A stretch of DNA of 9,801 nucleotides from positions 7,058 through 16,858 of the forward strand of contig DHWR01000248.1 of NCBI GenBank assembly GCA_002413265.1, written 5' to 3'. Positions 1 through 8,768 of this stretch are shown here, piece after piece. The notes beneath the pieces are model-generated. The model was not told where the DNA came from and searched no databases. It saw nothing but the letters and a program-made list of their open reading frames with translations. Made by a program: the position numbers and the translations under genes. The stretch is from Chloroflexi bacterium UBA5177. Lineage in GTDB: Bacteria > Chloroflexota > UBA5177. Within the stretch, counting starts at the first letter, position 1. Every line of letters begins with the position of its first letter.

Positions 1-408
1 GACGTCGACGGCGCGCACATCCGAACCTTGCTGCTGACTTTCTTCTTCCGACACCTGCGAGAGATCGTGGACGAGGGCTGCCTCTACATCGCGCAGCCTC
101 CCCTGTATCGGGTGCAGTCAGGACGCGACAAGCAGTATGCCTACACCGAAAAGCAGCGCGACGATCTCATCAAGAAGTCGAAGGCCAAGAATCCGTCTGT
201 CCAGCGCTACAAGGGGCTGGGCGAGATGAATGCGGAGCAGCTGTGGGAGACGACGATGGATCCCCAGAATCGTGTCTTGCTCAGGGTGGATGTGGATGAC
301 GCCGTCCGCTCCAGCGAAATCTTCGACGTCCTCATGGGTAACAACGTGGCGCCTCGCAAAAAGTTCATTGAAACGCACGCCAAGGATGTAAAGAACCTGG
401 ACGTCTGA
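1..408 (+). CDS. gyrB: DNA gyrase subunit B, C-terminal part (5' truncated by window)
   Basis: This is the C-terminal ~135 residues of the ATPase subunit of DNA gyrase, the type II topoisomerase that introduces negative supercoils. The frame is open from base 1 and ends at TGA 406-408. The window opens on [16 protein letters not shown], the TOPRIM-domain segment holding the Asp-x-Asp metal-binding pair. It continues through QPPLYRV, the RYKGLGEMN block, LWETTMDP and the closing block ending [15 protein letters not shown], all hallmark GyrB sequences. The ~165-residue insertion of the enterobacterial enzyme is absent, so this is the compact form common outside Proteobacteria. ParE is the main alternative, but the [14 protein letters not shown] ending favours GyrB. 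gyrA does not follow; plsX does, after 140+ bp, so gyrB is probably the last gene of its unit. Confidence 0.95.
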   Translation, partial: DVDGAHIRTLLLTFFFRHLREIVDEGCLYIAQPPLYRVQSGRDKQYAYTEKQRDDLIKKSKAKNPSVQRYKGLGEMNAEQLWETTMDPQNRVLLRVDVDDAVRSSEIFDVLMGNNVAPRKKFIETHAKDVKNLDV

Positions 409-422
409 GCGACGGGTCAGCG

Positions 423-466
423 CCTTTCGCAAAGGACCCGGTCGGCACGACCGGATCCTACGCTTT
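423..466 (+). terminator. Two small hairpins after gyrB, possible weak terminator
   Basis: Two stem-loops lie 14-46 nt after the gyrB stop. The first is CCTTT-CGC-AAAGG (423-435). The second is a perfect 7-bp stem, CCGGTCG-GCA-CGACCGG (438-454). A short T4 run lies at 463-466, but it is separated from the second stem by about 8 nt, so this is not a canonical intrinsic terminator. The position between gyrB and plsX fits transcription ending here. The rest of the 409-593 gap shows no convincing gene; a TATAGT (560-565) resembles a -10 box for plsX, but I found no -35 at the right distance. Confidence 0.35.
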
Positions 467-593
467 TCATCTGGGTCCACAATCACGACCAACGTGTCCG
501 CCGATCGTCTTCTTCTCAGCGCGCGTTGTATTCGCACCAAATTGATATGTGCGAGTCGGTATAGTAGGTCAATTCGGACGGAAAGCGGGCACC

Positions 594-1657
594 TTGTCCT
601 TAAACGGTTCTAGCGGCTCCTGTACCGTCGCGGTCGACGCCATGGGCGGCGATCACGCGCCCGACGAAGTCTTGCGCGGGGCAGCCGAGGCCGCAAGCAG
701 CGGCGTGAAGGTCGTGCTCGTGGGCCCGCGCGCCATGCTGTTGACTCGGCTGGCGGAGCTGGGATTGCCGGCGCTCGACGTTCAGGATGCCTCGGAAACC
801 ATCGGCATGGATGAACAAATCAGGCAAGTACGGCGAAAAGACGACTCTTCAATTCACGTGGCCACGCGCCTTCTTCAGTCAGGCGAGGCGCACGCCATGG
901 TTTCCGCGGGAAACAGCGCCGCAATCATGGCCGTGGCTCTTCTAGAGTGCGGGCGTCAAGCGGGCATCGATCGGCCCGCTTTTGGGAGCATGCTTCCGAC
1001 CAAGGCCAGCGACTGCTTCATCCTGGACATCGGCGCCAACCCCGAGGTCAAACCCAGCAACCTGGTGCAGTTCGCAGTGATGGGCGAGGTGTACGTTCGG
1101 GTTGCGAGGGGAGTTGAGGCGCCGCGCGTGGCTCTGCTCAGCAACGGAACGGAGCAGTCGAAAGGCACCGAAGAGGTCAAGGAAGCACACGAGCAGCTTG
1201 CCAAGCTGGACCTAGATTTCGTTGGCAATCTAGAAGGCAACCACGTCTTCGACGGCATCGTGGATGTTGTGGTGTGCGACGGCTTCGCCGGCAACGTGCT
1301 ACTGAAGGGCATCGAAGGCGCCGGAACATTCCTCTTCGACATGGTGCGCCAGGAGATCACGCGAGACTTTTGGGGACGCTTTGCCGCTGCCGCGCTGATC
1401 CCCGCATTTAATCGAGTGCGTCGACGCGTCGACTATCAAGAGTACGGTGGCGCGCCGGTACTCGGCGTCAACGGCATCGTCATCAACTGCCACGGACGTT
1501 CCAAAGCGAAGGCCATCGCACGGGCGATCCTTCAGGCCGACAAGATGGCGCGGGAACGGCTCGTGGAGCGCATTGGCGAGGCACTGCAGCGAGATGACGT
1601 AGAGCTGGGTCGCCGGCGGCTGCTGGCCAGAGCGCTCCATCTTCGCGGCGAGAAGGC

Positions 1658-1661
<4 letters not shown>
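594..1661 (+). CDS. plsX: Phosphate acyltransferase PlsX
   Basis: PlsX makes acyl-phosphate from acyl-ACP. Acyl-phosphate is the acyl donor for PlsY in the first step of phosphatidic acid synthesis, and PlsX acts as a peripheral enzyme at the membrane. The N-terminal signature [19 protein letters not shown] is diagnostic. Further family blocks are [65 protein letters not shown] (in two parts) and [18 protein letters not shown]. The frame is open from a GTG at 549, but that codon has no ribosome site and would add 15 unconserved residues. I chose TTG at 594, which has a GGA-containing purine stretch at 580-585 upstream and gives 355 aa, close to the usual 330-350. The start is uncertain; the identity is not. 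The stop overlaps the mccB start by 4 nt (ATGA), so the two are probably co-translated. The usual fab/acpP or rpmF neighbours are absent. Confidence 0.9.
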
Positions 1662-3262
<1,601 letters not shown>

Positions 3263-3265
<3 letters not shown>

Positions 3266-3303
3266 GCGGGCGTCGCCCGCTTTTAACTGCGGTTGGCTGC
3301 TGC
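3263..3303 (+). repeat. 3'-end hairpin-tail repeat, copy 1
   Basis: The element is TAG, then the stem-loop with GTC loop (3266-3280), then the tail TTTTAACTGCGGTTGGCTGC (3281-3300). The tail matches copy 3 on the opposite strand at 19 of 23 positions, counting through 3303. The 35 bp from 3257 to 3291 match copy 2 at 29 of 35 positions, exactly 66 bp downstream. The left end overlaps the mccB stop codon. Confidence 0.7.
3266..3284 (+). terminator. Intrinsic terminator-like hairpin at the mccB stop codon
   Basis: A 6-bp G+C stem, GCGGGC-GTC-GCCCGC, starts one base after the TAG stop and runs straight into TTTT (3281-3284). If G-U pairing is allowed, the AG of the stop codon extends the stem. 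The layout is that of a short rho-independent terminator for the plsX-mccB unit, although the U-run is short. It is also copy 1 of the repeated element described separately. Confidence 0.6.
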
Positions 3304-3322
3304 TCGAGCATTGGCAGTTCCC

Positions 3323-3360
3323 CGCATCTAGGCGGGCGTTGCTCGCTCTTAGTTGCGCTT
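3323..3360 (+). repeat. 3'-end hairpin-tail repeat, copy 2
   Basis: This is a direct repeat of 3257-3291, offset by 66 bp, with 6 mismatches in 35. It keeps a TAG (3329-3331), a stem GCGGGC-GTT-GCTCGC with one G-U pair (3332-3346), and the tail TCTTAGTTGCGCTT, which matches copy 3 at 13 of 14 positions. The codons before its TAG read AVPRI, against GVFRM at the end of mccB. It may therefore be a tandem duplication of the mccB end, or a separate insertion of the same element. Confidence 0.65.
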
Positions 3361-3534
3361 CACGGGAGGAAGAGAGCCGGCGTTTCCCCACACTCGGCAT
3401 ATGTGGGCGGGGGTGCGGCTTCGAGTTACCCGTATCCAAGAGCATAGTGCGGCAAAGCAGTCGTCGCTCACTAGCAAACGTCAGTTATTGGTAGGCAGCA
3501 CCGCTGGATGCGGACAAATGCAAATGCGCGCGCG
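3361..3534. other. Intergenic stretch without a recognised gene
   Basis: Between repeat copies 2 and 3 I see no open frame with family-like protein sequence and no tRNA. The only notable structure is a 6-bp inverted repeat, CCCACA / TGTGGG (3387-3392 and 3402-3407), with a 9-nt loop. An alternating GC stretch (3527-3536) lies at its right end. The region sits between the 3' ends of two convergent genes, so no promoter is expected. Confidence 0.5.
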
Positions 3535-3573
3535 CTGCAGCCAAGCGCAGCTAAGAGCCAGCGACGCTGGCTA
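3535..3573 (-). repeat. 3'-end hairpin-tail repeat, copy 3 (opposite strand), terminator-like
   Basis: Read on the minus strand, this begins at the TAG stop of the CAP gene (3573-3571). A 7-bp stem follows, AGCCAGC-GTC-GCTGGCT (3572-3556), then the tail CTTAGCTGCGCTTGGCTGC (3555-3537). Loop and tail match copies 1 and 2. The stem differs from copy 1 by paired substitutions (G:C to C:G and G:C to A:T), which preserve pairing. There is no true U-run, so termination would be inefficient unless aided by another factor. As in copy 1, the AG of the stop codon is part of the stem. Confidence 0.65.
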
Positions 3574-4886
3574 GCCTGTGAAGTCTTCGGTGAGGTACGG
3601 GGAGGTCTGGCTGAAGTAGGGGCCGAAGGCTATGCCGACGCCGACCTGGGTGAAGGCACCGTGCAAGATGTTGCATGCGTGATTGGTGCTGGGGGCGATG
3701 GCGGCGCATCCAGAGGGAGTGTTGGGGTTCTCGGCCATCATGCCGTCCATGACCTTAGCCAGATCGGCGCCGTAGGATCCGTAGCCGCCGGCTACACCGA
3801 CATTCTCTCCGTAGGTGGAGAGCCCTGCGTGGCCGCAGATGTCATTGGGGAAGCTTGCGGGATTTGTATATGGCGGGGAGTCTCCCGGCGCTCGTGCCAG
3901 ATACTGCCGGATTGCTCCATCGCCTGTGAGTGTCCCGTCGACCCGACGCACACGCCGTCTCCGGAGCTCTGAGAGCCGCTGAAGCCGATCGAAGCAATGC
4001 CGTACGTGCTGCGTGCCTGGTTGATCCAGCCAACGATGAGGCTCTGGCAAGAGCCGGCATCGGTGCAATTGCCGGAGAAGGTGATCGAGCCACCGGCTGC
4101 TGTCGTATTCGTCGCGGTGGGCAGCGGACTCGGCGTGTTGGTGGCCGTGGGCAGAACGAACTGCGTGTTGGCAGCAGTTGGCAAGACGAACGGCGTGTTG
4201 GTGGGGGTGGGAAGCACGACCTGCGTATTGGTCGGCGTAGGCGCCGCTCCAGGCGTGGTCGTTGGAGTGGGGACCACGACCGGAGTAAAGGTAGCGGTGG
4301 GAATTGGAGTAGGCGTGTTGGTTGGCGGCACGTTGCCAGCCTGAGTCGGAGTTACTACTGCTGTCGACGTCGCGGTTGGCTGCGCCGTATTGGTTGCGGT
4401 GGCCTGCCCCTGGGGGGTTCTGGTCGGCGTCGGCGGATTGGCCGGAGGAGTGGGGCCCTTAGCCGTAGCAGTCACGGTCGGAGTAACGAATGTCGGGACC
4501 GGCGGCAACCCGGGACCGGCCTTTGGCGTATTTGTCGGAGACGGTGCCGGGGTGTTCGTCGCGGTGGCAGTCGCCGTCGACGTGCTCGTCGGGGTCGGCG
4601 TCCTAGTCGCAGTAGAGGTTTCCGTCCGAGTCGGCTTCGGAGTGGGTGTGAAAGTCGGGGGCTTCGGCGGCGCCTTGATGGCTGTAGGAGATGCTGTAGG
4701 CCTTACGTTGTGGCAGACGCGCACCTTCTTCGTCCTCCCGTGAACCTTCCTCTTCACTGTCTTGCAGACCTTTTTCGTGGTGTGCTTGAGGGCGAGGGAC
4801 GCGCCTTGAGCGGGCACCAGGGAGAGCGCGGAGCAAACGGCTACCAACACCGAAACCGCCATTAGCACGTAGAGACGCCGTTGCAT
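3571..4886 (-). pseudogene. Secreted CAP-domain protein with Thr/Pro-rich linker, frameshifted
   Basis: This is an exported protein of the CAP (SCP/PR-1-like) superfamily; bacterial members are extracellular and of mostly unknown activity. From ATG 4886 the layout is: signal peptide at residues 1-29 (MQRRLY, then a hydrophobic stretch ending PAQGA), a basic Cys-flanked segment (41-58, CKTVKRKVHGRTKKVRVC), a Thr/Pro-rich linker (~63-262), then the CAP domain. The domain's first half ends ...GHSQAMEQSGSIWHE in one frame. Its second half continues one frame over: FPNDICGHAG, STYGENVGVAGG, STNHACNILHGAFTQVGVGI and LTEDFTG, stop at 3571. The break lies at about 3880-3891 and equals one base lost or two gained. 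Without correction, translation stops at 3792 (364 aa); corrected, the protein is ~437 aa. No slippery heptamer is visible, so mutation or assembly error is likelier than programmed frameshifting. A purine-rich GGGAG site precedes ATG 4886. Confidence 0.8.
4107..4256 (-). repeat. 30-bp tandem repeat in the linker of the CAP gene
   Basis: Five consecutive 10-residue units (protein residues 211-260) have the pattern T(P/Q)xxxPT(P/A)(T/A)N. Examples are TQVVLPTPTN, TPFVLPTAAN, TQFVLPTATN and TPSPLPTATN. At DNA level the units at 4111-4140, 4141-4170, 4171-4200 and 4201-4230 align base for base with substitutions and no indels. The rest of the linker is Thr/Pro-rich but irregular. Such linkers usually span the cell wall or hold a domain away from the surface. 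Confidence 0.85.
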
Positions 4887-4918
4887 TCCTTCTCCCTCTG
4901 GGTTGTTTGCTGCCGGCA

Positions 4919-4947
4919 AGTATACGGGTGCCTCCCGGGAATTACAA
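4919..4947 (-). promoter_or_regulatory. Sigma-70-type promoter of the CAP gene
   Basis: On the minus strand, TTGTAA (4947-4942; 4 of 6 to TTGACA) is followed after exactly 17 nt by TATACT (4924-4919; 5 of 6 to TATAAT). The predicted start of transcription is near 4912. That leaves a ~26-nt leader containing the GAGGGAGAAGGA ribosome site (4898-4887) directly before ATG 4886. This argues against the in-frame start at 4919, which lies inside the -10 box. Confidence 0.65.
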
Positions 4948-5005
4948 TTCTTCCTTGGGAGTACTTATCCGACGCTTTTTTCCCGTCAAATCGGGGATTT
5001 TTGAT

Positions 5006-5034
5006 GTGCGGCGTGGACTGATTGCGCGCCGCAC
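5006..5034. promoter_or_regulatory. Inverted repeat upstream of the hydratase gene, possible operator
   Basis: Perfect 8-bp arms, GTGCGGCG (5006-5013) and CGCCGCAC (5027-5034), are separated by 13 nt. Arm centres are 21 bp apart, about two helical turns, which suits a dimeric repressor. The site lies 69-97 nt upstream of the hydratase ATG, in the only gap that can hold the promoter of the downstream operon. It could instead be a leader hairpin. No clear -35/-10 pair is visible on the plus strand, so the promoter itself is not placed. Confidence 0.4.
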
Positions 5035-5102
5035 GGCATTCCTTGGAAGATGAACAAAGCGAGATCATCGACCCGGCTGAGCGCTCGTTGGCGAGGGAGA
5101 GC

Positions 5103-5894
5103 ATGGCAGAGACGATCGAAGTCCACATTGACGGGGTGGTCGCTACCGTGTCGTTAAACCGGCCGGACGTTCGAAACGCGTTCAATCCGGCGATGATCGC
5201 CGAGCTTACTCAAGCTTTTAGCGATTTGGGCAATCGGAACGATGTCCGAACGGTGCATCTGAGGGGAAATGGACCGTCTTTCAGCGCGGGGGCCGACGTG
5301 AGCTGGATGAGATCGAGCCTCGATCTTTCCCAAGAAGAAAATCTGGCGGATGCCACCCGAATGTCGGAGATGTTTGCGACCGTTGACTCCTGTCCGCATC
5401 CGGTGGTTTGCGCGGTGCATGGCGCCTGTTTGGGTGGCGGCATGGGCCTCATGGCGGTCTGCGACGTGGTCGTTGCCGAACAGGGGACGGTCTTCGGCTT
5501 CACGGAGGGCAAGCTGGGTATTATTCCCGCCGTCATATCTCGCTTTGCGTTGAGACGAATTGGCGAGAGCTGGGCCCGTGCGCTCTACTTGACGGCCGAG
5601 AGGTTCGACGCGGAGCTTGCCATGCGGATCGGGTTGGTTCATTGGGTTGCGGAGGTCGGACAGCTCGAGAGCGTCGTCAGCGAGAAACTTCGCGAGCTGA
5701 GGTCAAGCGCGCCGAATGCGGTTCGTGCAGCCAAAGAGCTGATCCGGCAGGCTCGTCTCCTTTCCGACGAGGAACTGCGCGACCTCACGACGGCCGGCAT
5801 CGCCCGCATTCGCACGAGCGATGAAGGCCAGGAAGGTCTCCGAGCGTTTCTCGAAAAGCGTCAGGCAGGCTGGATCGACGGGGACCGAGGCTGA
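5103..5894 (+). CDS. liuC: Enoyl-CoA hydratase family, methylglutaconyl-CoA hydratase-like (LiuC type)
   Basis: This 263-aa crotonase-fold enzyme probably hydrates 3-methylglutaconyl-CoA to HMG-CoA. The oxyanion-hole segments are FSAGADVSWM (residues 60-69) and HGACLGGGMGL (106-116). Of the two crotonase catalytic glutamates, the second is present as E135 in FGFTEGKLGIIPAVIS. The first position is Gly115 (GGGMG rather than GGGxE). As I recall, bacterial LiuC proteins also have Gly here, and the PAVIS...LTAERFDA stretch resembles them. The frame is open from TTG 5022, but ATG 5103 is preferred because GAGGGAG (5093-5099) precedes it and the protein then starts like its family. The stop is one base before the mccA start. 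Substrate is inferred from the flanking mccA and HMG-CoA lyase genes; the family alone would allow other short or branched enoyl-CoAs. Confidence 0.85.
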   Translation: MAETIEVHIDGVVATVSLNRPDVRNAFNPAMIAELTQAFSDLGNRNDVRTVHLRGNGPSFSAGADVSWMRSSLDLSQEENLADATRMSEMFATVDSCPHPVVCAVHGACLGGGMGLMAVCDVVVAEQGTVFGFTEGKLGIIPAVISRFALRRIGESWARALYLTAERFDAELAMRIGLVHWVAEVGQLESVVSEKLRELRSSAPNAVRAAKELIRQARLLSDEELRDLTTAGIARIRTSDEGQEGLRAFLEKRQAGWIDGDRG

Positions 5895-5895
5895 G

Positions 5896-7863
5896 GTGAT
5901 CCACAAACTATTGATCGCCAACCGCGGAGAGATCGCGGTTCGCATTATTGCCACCTGCCGAAAGAAGAAGATCACTTCTGTAGCCGTGTTCTCCGAAGCA
6001 GACAGGGGCGTGTTGCACGTGCGTCTCGCCGACGAGGCCCTCCTCCTCGGACCCGCCTCGCCCGCGCAGAGCTATTTGAATATCGAAGCCATGCTCAACG
6101 CTGCCAAGACCTCAGGCTGCGATGCCGTACATCCCGGCTACGGGTTCCTCGCCGAGAACGCAGACTTTGCAGGGGCCGTTGAAAGCGCCGGACTGATCTG
6201 GGTCGGCCCACCTGCCGACGTGATAACACTGATGGGCGACAAGATTGCGGCCAAAGGACTTGCGACGCGCGCAGGGGTGCCCGTCGTGCCCGGATATGAC
6301 GGCTCCGATCAGAGTGAAGATGCGTTTGCTCGTGAAGCGGATCGTATCGGCTATCCGGTAATGCTGAAAGCAGCCGCCGGTGGTGGAGGGCGCGGAATGA
6401 GACCCGTGACCGACGCCGGCGGACTCGTGCCGGCTATCGAAGGCGCCCGAAGAGAAGCCATGTCGTCCTTTGGTGACAGTCGTCTGTTTCTCGAAAAGCT
6501 GCTCGTCAGGCCTCGCCACGTGGAGATCCAAGTCTTAGCGGACAATCACGGCAACGCCATTTTTCTGGGAGAGAGAGATTGCTCGGTTCAACGGCGGCAC
6601 CAAAAGGTTCTTGAAGAGGCGCCGTCACCGGCGGTGAACGCTGAGCTACGTGCCGGCATGGGCGCGGCCGCTCTACGTCTGGCACGCAGCGGAAACTACG
6701 TCAATGCCGGGACGGTCGAGTTCCTGCTTGCCGGCGACGGCTTCTATTTCCTCGAAATGAATACCCGCATACAGGTTGAGCACCCGGTCACCGAGATGGT
6801 GACCGGTCTCGATCTCATCGGTTTGCAGCTAGATGTGGCTTCCGGCGATCCCCTGCCCGTGAGTCAGGAAACGGTGCAGTTACAGGGTCATGCCATCGAG
6901 GCGAGACTGTACGCCGAGGATCCGGAGAACGGATTTCTCCCGTCCGTGGGGCGGCTCAAAGAGTTCGTGCCACCGGAAGGCCCTGGCGTGCGAAACGACG
7001 TGGGGGTTCAGGCGGGCGACCAGGTTTCGCACTTGTACGACCCGCTCCTGGCTAAACTCGTGGTCCACGGGGAGACCAGGCGGCAAGCGCTCGAACGCCT
7101 TCAGGTAGCCCTTTCCGAATATCGAATCTCGGGCGTGAGTACAAACCTCGGTTTCCTTCGGTGGTTGGCTCGCGAGCCGCACCTCCTGGCTGGGAATGTC
7201 GATATCACCTTCCTAGAGAGAACTTGGGTTCCGGAGCGAGAACGCAGTCTGCCGACATCCGTTCTACTTCTCGCCTCGATGGCGAGGCTCTCTCAGGAGG
7301 TATCAACGGAGTCCTCCGACCCGTGGAAAGGGAGGCAGTCGTGGCGCTCTTTCGGTGTCGAGCGTAGGTATCGATGTGAGTGGGGTGCGCGGGAATGGTC
7401 GGTCATTCTACGTCCCGAAGCTGGACGAGTGTGGACAGCCGCCACAGAAAAAGACGTGCAAACTGCGTCGGTTCGGCAGGCGGCTGACGGCGTCGTGGAG
7501 CTAGTCGTCGATGGAACGCTGATCGAGGGTCGGATTGAGTATGCATCGTCAGGACTTGAGGTCTCGGTAGATGGCGAGCAATACAGGCTGGTGGATGCCG
7601 TTCCCGAATCCACGCATGTCGCGGGAGTGCGCGCCGGCTCCGGGCGCAGCGCGCTGGAGGCTCCGATGCCCGGAACGTTAGTAAAGATACTGGTCACCCC
7701 GGGCCAGGAAGTGTCGGCAAGCGAGCCGCTAGTCATCCTGGAGGCCATGAAAATGGAGCACGTGGTGGTCGCTCCTCGAGCGGCCGTCGTCGAGGCTGTT
7801 CTCTTTCGAGAAGGTGACATGGTGCCCGGCGGCGAGCCCTTAGTCAGGCTCAAGTCGCAATGA
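5896..7863 (+). CDS. mccA: Methylcrotonyl-CoA carboxylase biotin carboxylase/BCCP (alpha) subunit
   Basis: This 655-aa subunit carboxylates its own biotin with ATP and bicarbonate and passes the carboxyl to MccB. The biotin carboxylase domain spans ~1-445: start MIHKLLIANRGEIAVRI, HPGYGFLAENADFA, and ATP-grasp lysine K158 with the glycine-rich loop GGGGRGM (162-168). Active-site residues E287, N289, R291 and E295 lie in EMNTRIQVEHPVTEMVTG. A BT linker domain follows. The C-terminal biotinyl domain begins APMPGTLVKI and carries EAMKME, with the biotin-accepting lysine K619 (codon 7750-7752). The frame is open from 5821, inside the hydratase gene, but GTG 5896 gives the canonical N-terminus, lies one base after the hydratase stop and has GAGG at 5887-5890. 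Propionyl- or geranyl-CoA carboxylase alpha subunits share this layout; length and neighbours favour MccA. Confidence 0.9.
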   Translation: MIHKLLIANRGEIAVRIIATCRKKKITSVAVFSEADRGVLHVRLADEALLLGPASPAQSYLNIEAMLNAAKTSGCDAVHPGYGFLAENADFAGAVESAGLIWVGPPADVITLMGDKIAAKGLATRAGVPVVPGYDGSDQSEDAFAREADRIGYPVMLKAAAGGGGRGMRPVTDAGGLVPAIEGARREAMSSFGDSRLFLEKLLVRPRHVEIQVLADNHGNAIFLGERDCSVQRRHQKVLEEAPSPAVNAELRAGMGAAALRLARSGNYVNAGTVEFLLAGDGFYFLEMNTRIQVEHPVTEMVTGLDLIGLQLDVASGDPLPVSQETVQLQGHAIEARLYAEDPENGFLPSVGRLKEFVPPEGPGVRNDVGVQAGDQVSHLYDPLLAKLVVHGETRRQALERLQVALSEYRISGVSTNLGFLRWLAREPHLLAGNVDITFLERTWVPERERSLPTSVLLLASMARLSQEVSTESSDPWKGRQSWRSFGVERRYRCEWGAREWSVILRPEAGRVWTAATEKDVQTASVRQAADGVVELVVDGTLIEGRIEYASSGLEVSVDGEQYRLVDAVPESTHVAGVRAGSGRSALEAPMPGTLVKILVTPGQEVSASEPLVILEAMKMEHVVVAPRAAVVEAVLFREGDMVPGGEPLVRLKSQ

Positions 7864-8768
7864 CCCTTCTCGACAATCTGCCTCCCGCAGTCACGCTCTA
7901 CGAAGTGGGTCCCAGAGACGGTCTGCAGAACCGAGCCGACTCCATTCCCACGGCGACCAAGCGGCGCTTTATCGAGCTCCTGGCCGAGGCGCGCTTGCCG
8001 TTTATCGAGGTCACATCTTTTGTCCGGCCCGGTTCGATCCCTCAGCTTGCAGACGCCCAAGAGGTGGCCTCGGCTCTGACCCGTCGAGATGGCATTCGCT
8101 ACACGGCACTGGTTCCGAACGAACGCGGGATGGAAAGAGTCAGGGACGGGCTCCTGGACGGCATAGCGGTGTTCACCGCCGCTTCCGAAACTTTTAGTAA
8201 GCGAAACACAAACGCTTCCATCGCGGAGACCCTCGAGCGTTTCACGCCCGTCGTCAGTGTCGCCAAGCAGCGCGGTATGTGGACGCGAGCCTATGTCTCA
8301 ACCGCCTTTGGCTGCCCGTTCGAAGGCGAGGTGCCAGTCTCGGCAGTGCGGAAGGTGACAAAACAGCTTCTCAACCTCGGGATAGACGAGATCAGCATCA
8401 GCGACACGATCGGAGTCGCGGTTCCTTCCGACGTGGTTCGAGTCATTGGGAGCTTGGGGGACCTCATTGAGCCATCACGGCTGGCGCTGCACTTTCACGA
8501 CACCCGCGGAACAGCGCTCGCAAATGTCCTGGCAGGACTTCAGTTGGGAGTGCACGTGTACGACTCTTCCGCGGGTGGTTTAGGTGGGTGTCCGTATGCG
8601 CCCGGCGCGGCAGGAAATCTCGCCACGGAGGATCTTCTCTACATGCTGGCGGGCTTGAGCATAGAGACTGGCGTGTCTCTCGAGGGAGTTGTGGCGGCGT
8701 CGCGGTATCTCTCCGAGGCAAGCGGACGGTCCCCCTCGAGCCGGTATTACGAAGCGGCCACCGCGTGA
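7860..8768 (+). CDS. mvaB: Hydroxymethylglutaryl-CoA lyase
   Basis: This enzyme cleaves HMG-CoA to acetyl-CoA and acetoacetate, the last step of leucine breakdown; liuE is the cluster-based name. The 302-aa length is normal for bacterial enzymes. The TIM-barrel motif EVGPRDGLQN carries R19 and D20. Metal-ligand histidines H211 and H213 lie in LHFHDTRGTA. The signature GGCPYAPGAAGNLATED contains the catalytic C244 and N253. SISDTIGVAVP is another conserved strand. The ATG overlaps the mccA stop by 4 nt (ATGA), indicating translational coupling, and the stop overlaps the nth start. The signature cysteine and RDGLQ separate it from homocitrate and isopropylmalate synthases of the same superfamily. 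Confidence 0.93.
   Translation: MTLLDNLPPAVTLYEVGPRDGLQNRADSIPTATKRRFIELLAEARLPFIEVTSFVRPGSIPQLADAQEVASALTRRDGIRYTALVPNERGMERVRDGLLDGIAVFTAASETFSKRNTNASIAETLERFTPVVSVAKQRGMWTRAYVSTAFGCPFEGEVPVSAVRKVTKQLLNLGIDEISISDTIGVAVPSDVVRVIGSLGDLIEPSRLALHFHDTRGTALANVLAGLQLGVHVYDSSAGGLGGCPYAPGAAGNLATEDLLYMLAGLSIETGVSLEGVVAASRYLSEASGRSPSSRYYEAATA

Noticed and set aside
118..540. Minus-strand open frame opposite gyrB.
   Set aside because: It is antisense to the well-conserved GyrB end and shows no domain or ribosome site of its own.
1420..1433. Perfect 14-bp palindrome GTCGACGCGTCGAC inside plsX.
   Set aside because: It encodes part of the RVRRRVDY stretch in an Arg-rich, GC-rich context; no partner sites seen, so chance is the simplest reading.
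3398..3430. Possible degenerate fourth copy of the 3'-end element.
   Set aside because: Only scattered matches (GGCGGG, AGTT) remain, gaps are needed, and the spacing does not continue the 66-bp period.
3888..3900. Programmed ribosomal frameshift in the CAP gene.
   Set aside because: The codons at the junction do not form an X XXY YYZ slippery site and no strong downstream structure was evident.
4372..4383. 12-bp match GCGGTTGGCTGC to the tail of repeat copy 1.
   Set aside because: It encodes part of the Thr/Pro linker of the CAP gene on the minus strand and has no hairpin beside it.
3930..4865. Long plus-strand open frame opposite the CAP gene.
   Set aside because: Its Arg/Gly-rich translation is the antisense of the Thr/Pro codons and matches no family; the minus strand has promoter, ribosome site and signal peptide.
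4982..5002. CCCG-N6-CGGG followed by a T-run, resembling a terminator on the plus strand.
   Set aside because: The stem is only 4 bp and no plus-strand gene ends upstream of it within reach; the nearest upstream gene is on the other strand.
5050..5102. ATG at 5050 that could start a leader peptide before the hydratase gene.
   Set aside because: The reading frame gives an Arg-rich sequence running into the hydratase gene out of frame, with only a weak ribosome site.
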